Below are positions 1 through 7,740 of a stretch of DNA of 64,000 bases, piece by piece. The first letter of the stretch is position 1; every line of letters starts with the position of its first letter. A program made the translations under genes and the position numbers. Location of the stretch: positions 62,001 through 126,000 of the forward strand of contig JAYQTA010000006.1 in assembly GCA_038147155.1 (NCBI GenBank), written 5' to 3'. Source of the DNA: Australimonas brisbanensis (GTDB lineage Bacteria; Chloroflexota; Dehalococcoidia; Lucifugimonadales; Australimonadaceae). The notes under the pieces are model-generated. The model did no database searches, was not told the DNA's origin, and saw nothing but the letters and a program-made list of their open reading frames with translations.

Positions 1-113
1 GCAGCCGCAACGGCGTCGGCCCAAGCCTCAGGCGCGCCCCCGCGCGGTGGAGAGGCATCGCACAGCACCGGCGGACGGGTGGCCGAGCGCACCAGGGCAG
101 CCAGATCACGCAC
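1..113 (-). CDS. Partial CDS, 5' end only, unidentified
   Basis: A minus-strand frame opens with GTG at 113, overlapping the TGA stop of the upstream glycosylase gene in a GTGCGTGA arrangement typical of translational coupling, and stays open to the window edge (37 codons). The visible N-terminus reads VRDLAALVRSATRPPVLCDA, followed by a proline/arginine/glycine turn (SPPRGG). Too little is visible to name a family. A distant look of a TIM-barrel first strand (PPVLCD followed by PPRG) recalls methylenetetrahydrofolate-reductase-like proteins, but this is only an impression. Confidence 0.4.
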   Translation of the reverse strand, partial: MRDLAALVRSATRPPVLCDASPPRGGAPEAWADAVAA

Positions 114-795
114 GGCGAGCCTCCTTCGGGGCCGCCCTGCACAGGTCGGCCAGCACGCATACCCCGCAGCGGGGGTCGCGTTTGCGGCAGATGTCCTTGG
201 CGTGGGCGTCCAGCAGCGCATGGTACTCGTTGAACAGCGGTGCGTCGGCGGGCAGGTTGCGCTCGAACAGCTCCTGCCAGTCCTCGTAGCGCCCCCGCCC
301 CGCGCGCGTGCCCAAACGCTCCATGAGCCGGATTGTGTAGGTGTCGATGACGAAGCTGGCCAGCCCCGCCACGTACAGGACGATGTCATCCGCCGTTTCC
401 GGGCCGATGCCGTACACGCCCAGCAGCTCGGCACGCAGCTCCTTCGCCTCGCGCCCCGCCCACGCGCCGGTGTCATCACCGTAGCGAGCCAGGTACTCAG
501 CCACGGCCTTGAGCTTGCGCGCCTTGGTGTTGAAGTAGCCGGAGGGGCGTATCGCCTCCGCCAGCACGGGCTCCGGCACGGCGCGCAGCGCGGCGGGGGT
601 CATGAGGCCTGCGGCCCGCAGTTTGGCGAGGGCCTTGTCCACGTTGGTCCACGCCGTGTTCTGGGTGAGCACCGCCCCCACGATGGTCTCGAAGGGCCCT
701 CCCTCGCCCGGCCACCAGCCCTGGGGGCCGTGATGGGCGAAGAGCCGCTCGTACACCTGAGTGAGCAGGCCCGCCGTGCGTGCCGAGCGTCTCAC
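106..795 (-). CDS. HhH-GPD DNA glycosylase, endonuclease III family, MagIII/MpgII-like
   Basis: A 229-residue base-excision-repair glycosylase. The helix-hairpin-helix lies around residues 124-142 (LLGVYGIGPETADD) and is followed by the catalytic aspartate D151 in FVIDTYT. A [4Fe-4S] cluster motif C203-x6-C210-x2-C213-x5-C219 closes the protein. The lysine used by true endonuclease III for AP lyase chemistry (the RKT position) is E133 here, so the enzyme should be a monofunctional glycosylase; the family with this pattern removes alkylated purines (MagIII, Mpg II). The start is a GTG overlapping the sfsA stop by four bases, so it is coupled to sfsA. Substrate is inferred from the family. Confidence 0.85.
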   Translation of the reverse strand: MRRSARTAGLLTQVYERLFAHHGPQGWWPGEGGPFETIVGAVLTQNTAWTNVDKALAKLRAAGLMTPAALRAVPEPVLAEAIRPSGYFNTKARKLKAVAEYLARYGDDTGAWAGREAKELRAELLGVYGIGPETADDIVLYVAGLASFVIDTYTIRLMERLGTRAGRGRYEDWQELFERNLPADAPLFNEYHALLDAHAKDICRKRDPRCGVCVLADLCRAAPKEARRA

Positions 796-1484
796 GCCTG
801 CGACCCCACGCGTACGGGTATGGCACGCAGGGGGTGCAGCCCCGCCCCGTCCACGCTGCAGGTCACGGCGTAGGGCTCCACGCCCGCCGCCACGGCCTCA
901 GCAAGCGCTGCGGCGAAGGCTGAGTCGGCTGTGGTGATGGGGGCCAGCGCCGTGTCGTCATCGCGCTGCACCACGAACACCACCGCCGCGCACACGCCGG
1001 GGGCCAGCGCCCCGGCCAGCTCGCGCAGGTGACGCGCGCCGCGCGCCGTGGGGGCGTCGGGGAAGAGGGCGAGGCCCTCCTCCACCAGGTTCACCGACTT
1101 GCACTCGGCCCAGCACACCCCCTCCGGCCCCTCGAAGCGCAGGTCGATACGCGATGCGCCCAACCCCACCTCCCGGCGCACCGTGGGGTAGCCCTCCAGC
1201 CCCGCCAGCAGCCCGCGGCGCTGCGCCTCGATGGCGACGGCGGGCGGGGTGCGCGCGTCCAGCCCCACCCATCGCCCGAAGGCGAACACCTGCACCAGGT
1301 CGTAGGGTGTGCGGCGGGCAGGGCCAGGCTCCGGTCGCAGGCGCACCGGCGCGCCGGATACCAGCAGCTCACGCATGCGCCCGGAGTTGGGCAGATGGGC
1401 GCGAGCGGGAACCCCCGCCACCGACAAGTCGGCGGCGAAACGGTTGGCCCGGCCGATGAGCAGTCCGTCCACCAGGGTGTCCAT
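792..1484 (-). CDS. sfsA: SfsA family DNA/RNA nuclease-like protein
   Basis: A 230-residue SfsA protein, full length for the family. The family signatures are present in order: HLPNSGRM at 30-37, the acidic SRIDLRFEGP at 111-120, and ECKSVNLVEEG near 127-137 followed by FPDAPTARGARHL, which form the PD-(D/E)xK-like nuclease core. SfsA was first named for stimulation of maltose fermentation in E. coli; nucleic-acid binding or cleavage is the biochemical activity known for the family, and the cellular role is unclear. It is the first visible gene of a minus-strand pair with the MagIII-like glycosylase and is divergent from pyrF, with about 56 bp between the two starts. Confidence 0.93.
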   Translation of the reverse strand: MDTLVDGLLIGRANRFAADLSVAGVPARAHLPNSGRMRELLVSGAPVRLRPEPGPARRTPYDLVQVFAFGRWVGLDARTPPAVAIEAQRRGLLAGLEGYPTVRREVGLGASRIDLRFEGPEGVCWAECKSVNLVEEGLALFPDAPTARGARHLRELAGALAPGVCAAVVFVVQRDDDTALAPITTADSAFAAALAEAVAAGVEPYAVTCSVDGAGLHPLRAIPVRVGSQA

Positions 1485-1540
1485 GCACTGATGGTAGCAG
1501 GGAGCCCCCGGCGCATCACGGTGCGCTAGACTTGGGCGCC

Positions 1541-2359
1541 ATGAGCACCTTCAACGAGAAGCTGGACGCCGCCGCCGCCCGCAACCGCTCCCGCCTGGTG
1601 GTGGGGCTGGACCCGCAGCCCTCGATGATGGCCATGCCGGACGTGGCGGCCTTCAACCGGGCCATCATCGAGGCCACGGCGGACCTGGTGTGCGCCTACA
1701 AGCCCCAGATGGCCTACTTCGAGGCGCTGGGCATGGACGGGCTGCTCGCCCTGGAGGCGACGCTGGCCGCCATCCCCTCTCACATCCCCGTGATCCTGGA
1801 CGCCAAGCGCGGGGACATTGGCTCCACCTCCGCCGCCTACGCCACGGCGTTGTTCACGGTGTGGGGGGCCGATGCCACCACCGTCCACCCGTACATGGGC
1901 GAGGACTCCGTCGGCCCCTTCCTGGAGTACGGGGAAAAGGGCGTGTTCATCCTGGCGCGCACCTCCAACCCCGGCGCGCGGGACTTCGAGGAGCTCACGC
2001 TCCGCACGCCCACGGGTGAGCGCCCGCTGTACGAGCAGGTGGTGACCAAGGCGCTGGAGTGGAACGGCCGGGGCAACGTGGGGCTGGTGGTGGGGGCGAC
2101 GGCGCCGGAGGAGCTTGCGCGGGTGCGAGCACTGGCGCCGGACCTGCCGCTGCTGATACCCGGCATCGGCGCGCAGGGCGGGGACCTGGAGGCCTCGGTG
2201 CGCAACGGGCGCGACGCACACGGCGGCGGGTTCCTCATCAACGCCGCCCGCTCGGTGCTCTACGCCTCGAAGGGGGCGGACTTCGCCGAGGCGGCGCGCG
2301 CCGAGGCCGAACGACTGCGCGAGGGTATCAACGCGGAGCTGGCCCGGCTGGAGGGCTGA
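1541..2359 (+). CDS. pyrF: Orotidine 5'-phosphate decarboxylase (type 2)
   Basis: Catalyses OMP to UMP, the last step of de novo pyrimidine synthesis, in the cytoplasm. The 272-residue length and layout match the longer PyrF subfamily 2. VVGLDPQP (20-27) supplies the substrate-binding aspartate, CAYKPQ (51-56) the lysine, and ILDAKRGDIGSTS (85-97) holds D87, K89 and D92 of the catalytic network; PGIGAQGG near 205 is the phosphate-binding loop. ATG 1541 is preferred over an in-frame TTG at 1532 because it matches the family N-terminus. Its stop overlaps the next ATG (TGATG), so it is coupled to the DUF951 gene. No other pyr genes are in the window. Confidence 0.95.
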   Translation: MSTFNEKLDAAAARNRSRLVVGLDPQPSMMAMPDVAAFNRAIIEATADLVCAYKPQMAYFEALGMDGLLALEATLAAIPSHIPVILDAKRGDIGSTSAAYATALFTVWGADATTVHPYMGEDSVGPFLEYGEKGVFILARTSNPGARDFEELTLRTPTGERPLYEQVVTKALEWNGRGNVGLVVGATAPEELARVRALAPDLPLLIPGIGAQGGDLEASVRNGRDAHGGGFLINAARSVLYASKGADFAEAARAEAERLREGINAELARLEG

Positions 2360-2568
2360 TGGAGCAGGTCTACCACCTGGGTGACGTGCTCACCCTGCGC
2401 AAGCCCCACCCGTGCGGAGGAACGGGCTGGCGCGTGGAGCGTCTGGGCGCCGACATCGGCGTCCGCTGCCTCACCTGCGGGCGCTACCAGCTGGTGAGCA
2501 GACGCGCGCTGGCGCGTGCCGTGCGCGGACAGGCCCCGCCACCCCCCGCCCCGCCTTCGCACTCCTGA
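2359..2568 (+). CDS. DUF951 family small zinc-ribbon-like protein
   Basis: A 69-residue protein starting with ATG inside the pyrF stop (TGATG). The sequence follows the DUF951 pattern closely: YHLGDVLTLRKPHPCG, then WRVERLGADIGVRCLTCGRY, with three cysteines (C19, C39, C42) that could bind metal and a C-terminal basic helix ending in a proline-rich tail. DUF951 occurs widely in Firmicutes and Chloroflexota with no established function. Coupling to pyrF is seen directly; a functional link to pyrimidine metabolism is not established. Confidence 0.88.
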   Translation: MEQVYHLGDVLTLRKPHPCGGTGWRVERLGADIGVRCLTCGRYQLVSRRALARAVRGQAPPPPAPPSHS

Positions 2569-2572
2569 TGAC

Positions 2573-2950
2573 CTAGGGCGGTATCTCGACGGACACGTGC
2601 ACCAGGGGGCTGTCGGTCATGCGCGGCTCCAACTCCCCCGGCTTGCCGAATAGCTCCAGCAGCGGGCGGAAGGTGCGCCGGCGCTCGTCCTCGTCCAGCA
2701 CGGGGCGGGCGTAGGCGTTCAGGTCCGCGATGACCGTGTTCTTCAGGTGCACCTTGAAGTCCGGGTTGGCCAGCAGGTTGGCATACCAGGAGCGCTTGCC
2801 GGGGGCTGCCGTGAGGTAGAGCTGGCCGTCGATCACGTGCAGGCGTATCTCGATGCGGCGGGACTTGCCGGTCCTGCGGCCGGTGGTGGTGATGTCCACC
2901 ACGCCCCCGCGCAGCAGGCTCGAGCGTATCTCGTCGTTGGTTGGGGCCAC
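2573..2950 (-). CDS. Nitroreductase/deazaflavin-dependent (DUF385-type) family protein
   Basis: About 125 residues. The motif DITTTGRRTGKSRRIEI followed by LYLTAAPGKRSWYANLLANP is typical of the split-barrel deazaflavin (F420) dependent nitroreductase family, where the TxGRxTG segment contacts the cofactor phosphate. The start chosen is GTG 2950 because GGGAGG sits about 6 nt upstream; a longer frame reaching 3055 adds a low-complexity N-terminus with no family match. F420 versus FMN use cannot be settled from sequence. It converges on the pyrF-DUF951 pair with only 4 bp between the stops. Confidence 0.75.
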   Translation of the reverse strand: MAPTNDEIRSSLLRGGVVDITTTGRRTGKSRRIEIRLHVIDGQLYLTAAPGKRSWYANLLANPDFKVHLKNTVIADLNAYARPVLDEDERRRTFRPLLELFGKPGELEPRMTDSPLVHVSVEIPP

Positions 2951-3058
2951 GGGGCGCCTCCCTCTCGGACGGGCGTGGCCGGACGCACCGGCGTTGGGCG
3001 AGTCTAGGCCCGCCCAGCCCATCTGTGAAGTCCGTCGCAAACTGGGGGCAACCACCCA

Positions 3059-3088
3059 TTGCGTCGAATATCGTCAGTTTGTTATAGT
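3059..3088 (+). promoter_or_regulatory. Candidate promoter in AT-rich island
   Basis: TTGCGT at 3059-3064 and TATAGT at 3083-3088 are separated by 18 bp in a locally AT-rich stretch of otherwise GC-rich DNA. The 3089-3417 stretch holds no gene that I can support; it contains three copies of GTCACCG (around 3198, 3209 and 3271) and could be a long leader or control region for the small ORF at 3418. Confidence 0.4.
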
Positions 3089-3417
3089 ATTCACAGACCC
3101 CCAAGCCGGAGCCTGGCGCGGGAGGCGGACGCCCCGGAGCATCGCTCCACTGGATGCGCAGCCACCTGCACGGCCCTGTCCCTGGAAGAATGCTGGTTGG
3201 TCACCGGACAGTCACCGAAGCAACGGTGGCGTGCGCAAGCATGCCCAGCGGGTGGCGACTGTACCGGATTCGTCACCGACTCTACGACTTCCGGGCATGG
3301 CCACCGGGCGCGGCCGTAACGCAACGTTAAACACTGCGTAACGCCCCGGAAATGTTCGGGTGGTTCAATGGCCACAGCGGCAGATGGCCGCACAGGGATT
3401 GCGGAAGGAGGAAGGGC

Positions 3418-3573
3418 ATGCTGGAGAAGATGAGGGAAGCGCTGGAGATCGCGAAGAAGGGCCAGAAGGTGGTGGACGCCTACGTGAGCACGCGGGCGAA
3501 CGCCATCCGGAACCTGACGGACAATCCCGCCGCCATCACCCACCCCGCCGAGCACGTCCGTCTGGCCGCCTAG
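3418..3573 (+). CDS. Small hypothetical protein, 51 aa
   Basis: Begins at ATG 3418 behind a strong Shine-Dalgarno (GGAAGGAGGAAGGGC). The predicted 51-residue protein is a helical, lysine-rich N-terminal half (MLEKMREALEIAKKGQKVVD) followed by a polar tail ending AEHVRLAA. No family recognised. The good ribosome site and the position behind a promoter-like sequence support expression. It is followed 85 bp later by another small ORF on the same strand. Confidence 0.5.
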   Translation: MLEKMREALEIAKKGQKVVDAYVSTRANAIRNLTDNPAAITHPAEHVRLAA

Positions 3574-3658
3574 CGCGCCGGCGGTTCGGCTCAACGACGA
3601 GACCTCTAACGAACATCACCGGCTGGCTCAAACCCGGCCGCACACGAGGAGCAATGAT

Positions 3659-3985
3659 ATGGCCACCGGTTTCAACACGCTGATCGAGTCCCTGCGCCTA
3701 GGCTTCACCTACCAGGCCATCGCCGATCGCTACGGCATCGAGGCGGTCAAGACCGCCATCGCCGATGCCATCGCCACCCCCGCCACCGAGACGGTGGTGG
3801 AGCTGGCCGCCGAGCGCGAGCGCATCGCCCCAACAGCCTGCTTTCCGGTTCCCGTCCCAACGAAGCGGCCCCGCTCGATGGGCGGGGCCGCTGTTCGTCT
3901 CTGGGGACAGCCCGGTCAGGACGCGGGCGCGGGCTCGCTCACGGCGTGGAGCGGGTGCCGGGCTGGCGTGTACAGAGGCGGGTGA
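3659..3985 (+). CDS. Small hypothetical protein, C-terminus uncertain
   Basis: ATG 3659 follows GAGGAGCAATGAT, a fair ribosome site. The first ~60 residues (from MATGFNTLIESLRLGFTYQA through a helical VVELAAERERIAP) look like a genuine compact helical domain. After about residue 61 the frame runs straight through a strong terminator-like hairpin (3864-3892) and continues into the antisense of the broken MFS gene, with proline/arginine-rich low-complexity sequence. The true stop was therefore probably lost through a frameshift near 3825-3850, and only 3659-3840 should be trusted. Function unknown. Confidence 0.4.
   Translation: MATGFNTLIESLRLGFTYQAIADRYGIEAVKTAIADAIATPATETVVELAAERERIAPTACFPVPVPTKRPRSMGGAAVRLWGQPGQDAGAGSLTAWSGCRAGVYRGG
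3864..3892 (+). terminator. Rho-independent terminator-like hairpin
   Basis: Perfect 11-bp stem AGCGGCCCCGC / GCGGGGCCGCT with a 7-nt loop (3875-3881), followed by a modest T-containing stretch (GTTCGTCT). It lies after the small-ORF pair and before the convergent MFS remnant, where a terminator would be expected on both strands. Confidence 0.65.
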
Positions 3986-5121
3986 GCAGCCCCGGCACGC
4001 CAGCATCCAGCACCAAAGCCACCAGCAGTGCCGTCTCGATGGAGGTGACGTCAGGCAAGCCAGGGCCGAAGATGGCCGGGCCCCACCAGCTGAGAGCGGC
4101 GGCCAGTAGATGCCGGAGACGGCCATGGCGACGCCGCGCTGGTCTGGGCTGGAGACCTCGGCGGTCATGGAGGCGGCTGGAAGCACGCTTCGGCGTTGAA
4201 GACGATACCGATGCCGAACATGAGCGCGCCCATGAGCCACACCACTCGGCGGTGACCACCGCCAGCATCAGCAACGCGCCGTTGCCCACCACGATGATGC
4301 CGTAGGCCAACTTCTGCCCAGTGCGCGCGATGGCGAAACTGAAGCCGATGCCCACCACCCACCCCGTGCACCGAGCGCAGGATGCACCAGCGACTCGGGT
4401 ACCTCCGCTGCAGGAACGCAGGGATGATGGAGCTGAGCAGCGCCATGGCCAATGACGTGGCAGAAAGCCAGAAGGCGGGCAGGATGCGTATTGCTGCCAG
4501 CCAGACACCCCCGGCACGGGGCCCAATATCTGGCGCAGCTGCGCCCCGCCTTGCGCGGGAGGGTGGAGCATGGCGAAGGTGGCGGCCAGCGGAGCCGACG
4601 GCCAGCGCGGCGCAGACGGTGAAGGCGAGCAGGAAGCCGAACACCTCACCCAGCACGCCCACCGCCGAACCTGCCAGTTGGCCCGCCGAGGAGAAGCCGA
4701 AGCGGCTCGCCAGTGCGCCGCCTTGCCCTCATGCACACGGGGCCGTAGGTCTGCGCGCGCTGGTCCAGTAGAACTGGAGCGCGAGCCGCCCACACACCAA
4801 CGGTGGAGCTGCCACCAGCGCCACCAACGCGCCCGTGAGCGCCATGAGCACCGAGCCCACCGCCATGGCGGCGAAGAGCCCCGGCCATGATGACGGCAGC
4901 GCTCGCCGATGCGGTCGGACATCACCCCACCGAAGGGCGCAGGCCCACCTGGAAGATGCCCTGAGCCGAGATGATGAAGACCCGAGCCGGCCCACGGAAT
5001 AGTCAGGAGAGGATGTAGAAGGGGATGAGGATCGTCAGCATGCCCAAGGTGAGGGCTGTAGGAAGCTGACTGGGCGTGGGAGAACGGACGCACGTGCGCG
5101 GGCTGCAGGTGATGCTTGCAT
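3939..5121 (-). pseudogene. MFS transporter, multiply frameshifted
   Basis: Membrane-spanning segments of a major facilitator protein are scattered over all three minus-strand frames: LTILIPFYILS near 5040, AMAVGSVLMALTGALVALVA near 4830, VFGFLLAFTVCAALAVGSAG near 4620, and VVGIGFSFAIARTGQKLAYG with IIVVGNGALLMLAVVTAEW near 4300, then a C-terminal helix VTSIETALLVALVLDAG near 4020. No single frame carries the whole protein, so at least four indels interrupt it. Amino-acid similarity within each fragment is well preserved, which is compatible with either very recent inactivation or local consensus errors. Confidence 0.7.
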
Positions 5122-5200
5122 GGGGCGCACTATACGGCGTACCCGGAGAGAGCAGAGGCCCCCGTGCCCTGAGCCTATCGTTCCTCCTTTCTTTCGAGGG

Positions 5201-6448
5201 CTAACCGATGGGCATGGCACCCTCACCGGACAGCTCGGCCTCCACATCGGGCTTGCGGGGTTTGAAATCCTTGAAGGGAGCGCCCGTGCCCTCGGTGCCG
5301 GGGTAGTGGAAGTGCTCCACCGGCAGGATGATGATGTCCTTGTCCTCGTGGTGGACGTTCATCGGCTCGCCGCCGTCCTCCACCACCTTCATCTGCTCGT
5401 CCAGCAGCTTGCGGAAGAGGATGATGCCCACGTCCGAGACGCCCAGGCGCTCGGTGACGCGGTCGCTGACGGGGCCCTGGGCGGCCCAGGCGGTCTGGTC
5501 CTGACCCAAGACGTAGTCGTCGCGGAAGCGCTTGCCGTCCGGCCACCAGGCCGACTTGGTCTCGTAGGGGACCTGGAGCAGGTCCTGCTTGGCCTCGCCC
5601 TCCTTGCGCTCGCGCCAGTTCATCACCAGGTGGAGGGTGTGGGTGTCGTCGATGGGCACCCGGAACTGCATGTTGCTCACCACGCGCAGCACGTTGGGGA
5701 AGAGGATGGGGTGGCCGATGCGCCAGAACTCATCGTCCTCGGTCTCATCGCCCACCAGGCGGCGCTTGATGATGCCGTAGTCCGTCACCTCGAAGGCGAT
5801 GCGTCGGTGGTCGGCACCACGGGCCTGGGTGTTGCCCAGGAACGAGTCACGCTCGTCCACCGGCTTCTTGCGGTTCATCACCCAACCGCCGTAGTAGCGG
5901 TGGAGCCACTGGAAGTGCAGCGGGTCCAGGGAGTTCTCCTGGCACTGGAGCCAGTTGCAGGGCAGCTCCACGCCGAAGGAGTCCCGGATGCCGTCCCACA
6001 CCAGCAGGTCCCACTTGGGGAGCACCGGCGCGGGCTGCGGGCCCATGTACGCGAAGATGAGCCCCCCTAGCTCCTGGACGGGGTAGGCCAGCATCTTCAC
6101 CTTGTCCTTGAAGCGCGAGCCCTCGGGCTCCGAAGGCTGATCCACGCACTCACCCTTCTCGTTGAAGAGCCAGCCGTGGTAGCAGCAGCGCAGCCCGTCC
6201 TTCTCCGGGATGCCGTAGGCCATGGAGGCCTTGCGGTGCGGGCAGCCGGGCTCGATGAGTCCCAGGGTGCCGGAGGCGTCGCGGTAGAGGATCAGGTCCT
6301 CCCCCAGCAGGCGCACCTCCTTGGTGGGTTCCTCCTCGTTCACCATGGAGCTGCCGCCGATGGGGTGCCAGTACCGGCGCATCAACTCGCCCATGGGCGT
6401 GCCGGGCCCCACCTGTGTCAGCCGCTCGTTCTGCCGCTTGGTCAGCAT
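5201..6448 (-). CDS. Rieske non-heme iron aromatic ring-hydroxylating oxygenase, alpha subunit
   Basis: 415-residue oxygenase component. The Rieske [2Fe-2S] ligands are C69-x-H71 and C88-x2-H91 (GCPHR and CCYHGW); the mononuclear iron site is in ENSLDPLHFQWLH with D175, H178 and H183. The layout resembles single-component-alpha phthalate-4,5-dioxygenase-type or demethylase-type enzymes that need a separate reductase, which is not in this window (a ferredoxin at 45371 is distant). It would hydroxylate an aromatic or related substrate. It is divergent from the LigB dioxygenase gene, so the two probably act in one ring-degradation route. A TATAGT box (6489-6484) lies 35 bp upstream of the start. 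Confidence 0.9.
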   Translation of the reverse strand: MLTKRQNERLTQVGPGTPMGELMRRYWHPIGGSSMVNEEEPTKEVRLLGEDLILYRDASGTLGLIEPGCPHRKASMAYGIPEKDGLRCCYHGWLFNEKGECVDQPSEPEGSRFKDKVKMLAYPVQELGGLIFAYMGPQPAPVLPKWDLLVWDGIRDSFGVELPCNWLQCQENSLDPLHFQWLHRYYGGWVMNRKKPVDERDSFLGNTQARGADHRRIAFEVTDYGIIKRRLVGDETEDDEFWRIGHPILFPNVLRVVSNMQFRVPIDDTHTLHLVMNWRERKEGEAKQDLLQVPYETKSAWWPDGKRFRDDYVLGQDQTAWAAQGPVSDRVTERLGVSDVGIILFRKLLDEQMKVVEDGGEPMNVHHEDKDIIILPVEHFHYPGTEGTGAPFKDFKPRKPDVEAELSGEGAMPIG

Positions 6449-6483
6449 GCGCGGATCCTCCGTGACGTTGTTCGGCTCGGCGC

Positions 6484-6573
6484 ACTATACCGACGCCCGC
6501 GTGCGTGAGCCGTGAAGACGGCCAGAAGGGGTGTGAAGACTTGGTGAACACCCATCCTTCACTGGCCGTTCAC
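6484..6573. promoter_or_regulatory. Divergent control region with five GTGAA/TTCAC half-sites
   Basis: Between the Rieske and LigB genes there are GTGAA at 6512, 6533 and 6544 and TTCAC at 6558 and 6569. Spacings are 21, 11, 14 and 11 bp, close to whole helical turns, and the outer pair forms a long imperfect inverted repeat (GTGAAGACGGCCAG at 6512-6525 against CTGGCCGTTCAC at 6562-6573). A minus-strand TATAGT (6489-6484) is next to it. This is what a multi-dimer repressor or activator operator looks like; the regulator is not identified. Confidence 0.5.
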
Positions 6574-6676
6574 TTGACCTCCCCACCGTATCACGGCACC
6601 GTCACAGCCCGCAGATACCCCTATGCGCAGTCGCCGCTGGCTGGCCGTGAGCCGCCCGGCCCCCTGGAGGATGGAT

Positions 6677-7666
6677 ATGGCAGAGATCGTGCTTGGCCTG
6701 GGTACCTCGCACAGTCCGCTCCTGAGCGTGCCCGACGAACTGTGGGGCGAATACGCGGAGCGCGACCGGCGCAACCCCTTCCTGCACCGCACCTCCGACG
6801 GCAAGCACGTCACCTACGAGGAGCTGCTGGAGACAGCCGACCCGCAGATCAAGAAGGAACTCACGGCGGATGTGTACAAGCGCCGCCACCAGGCCAACCA
6901 GGCGGGCATCGAGCGCGTGGCCGAGGCCCTCTACAAGGCCGACCCGGATGTGCTCATCATGTTCGGCGACGACCAGAACGAGATGTTCTCCATGGACGCC
7001 ATGCCCGCCACGGCGGTGTTCTGGTCCGACACGGTGCCCTACGCCACCCGCATCCCCAAGGACGAGGACGAGCCGCTCAAGGCACTCTACGACACCTACG
7101 GCGGCCCGCGGCGCGACGACTACCCGGTGGACGCGGAGCTGGGCCTGCACCTGGTGGAGTCGCTCTCCGAGCAGGGGCAGTACGTGATGCACGTGCGCCA
7201 GTTCATGGAGGGCAAGGTGATGAGCCACGCCTTCGGGTTCGTCTGGCGCCGGCTCATGAAGGGACGCAAGACCATCCCCGTGGTGCCGGTGCACATCAAC
7301 ACCTACTTCCCGCCCAACCAGCCCACCCCGGCCCACTGCTACGAGTTCGGCCAGAAGGTGCGCAACGCCATCAACGACTGGAAGAAGGGCACCCGCGTGG
7401 CGGTGCTGGCCTCCGGCGGCTTCTCCCACTTCACGGTGGACGAGGAGATCGACCGGCAGGTGATCAAGCACCTGGAGGACCACGACGCCGACGGCATCCG
7501 CAACCTGCCGCTGGAGCGCCTCCAGGCCGGGACCTCGGAGATCCGCAACTGGCTCATCGTCTCCGGGCTGGTGGAGGACAAGGACTTCAATCTCTACGAC
7601 TACGTGCCGTGCTACCGCTCCCTGGCGGGCAGCGGGTGCGCCATGACCTTCGGGGAGTGGAGCTAG
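6677..7666 (+). CDS. LigB-family extradiol ring-cleavage dioxygenase
   Basis: 329 residues, resembling the catalytic beta subunit of protocatechuate 4,5-dioxygenase-type (class III extradiol) enzymes. The N-terminal GLGTSHSPLLS supplies the first iron histidine, PDVLIMFGDDQNEMF forms the central strand and loop, VVPVHINTYFPPN the later core, and ASGGFSHFTVDEE the conserved GGxSH segment. ATG 6677 is preferred because the preceding CTGGAGG gives normal spacing; an ATG at 6671 sits directly on the ribosome site. No separate LigA-like alpha subunit is nearby. It is divergent from a Rieske oxygenase and followed by a terminator, so it is monocistronic. The exact substrate is unknown. Confidence 0.88.
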   Translation: MAEIVLGLGTSHSPLLSVPDELWGEYAERDRRNPFLHRTSDGKHVTYEELLETADPQIKKELTADVYKRRHQANQAGIERVAEALYKADPDVLIMFGDDQNEMFSMDAMPATAVFWSDTVPYATRIPKDEDEPLKALYDTYGGPRRDDYPVDAELGLHLVESLSEQGQYVMHVRQFMEGKVMSHAFGFVWRRLMKGRKTIPVVPVHINTYFPPNQPTPAHCYEFGQKVRNAINDWKKGTRVAVLASGGFSHFTVDEEIDRQVIKHLEDHDADGIRNLPLERLQAGTSEIRNWLIVSGLVEDKDFNLYDYVPCYRSLAGSGCAMTFGEWS

Positions 7667-7694
7667 CGCCCACGCGCGAAGCGCACAGGAACGA

Positions 7695-7726
7695 CGAAGG
7701 GGCAGCCTGCAGGCTGCCCCTTCTGT
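7695..7726 (+). terminator. Terminator after the LigB gene
   Basis: AAGGGGCAGCC / GGCTGCCCCTT, an 11-bp perfect stem with a TGCA loop, followed by CTGTTT. It lies 29 bp after the LigB stop and just before the 3' end of the convergent tRNA-Asp. Confidence 0.8.
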
Positions 7727-7740
7727 TTCGCCAAGACTGG

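Noticed and set aside
79..873. Long plus-strand frame opposite sfsA and the glycosylase gene
   Set aside because: Low-complexity Arg/Ala/Gly/His composition, antisense to two clearly recognised proteins; typical GC-rich shadow. The same applies to long antisense frames at 8332-9798, 9660-11159, 22201-23532, 34326-36659, 40622-42424 and 57614-59200.
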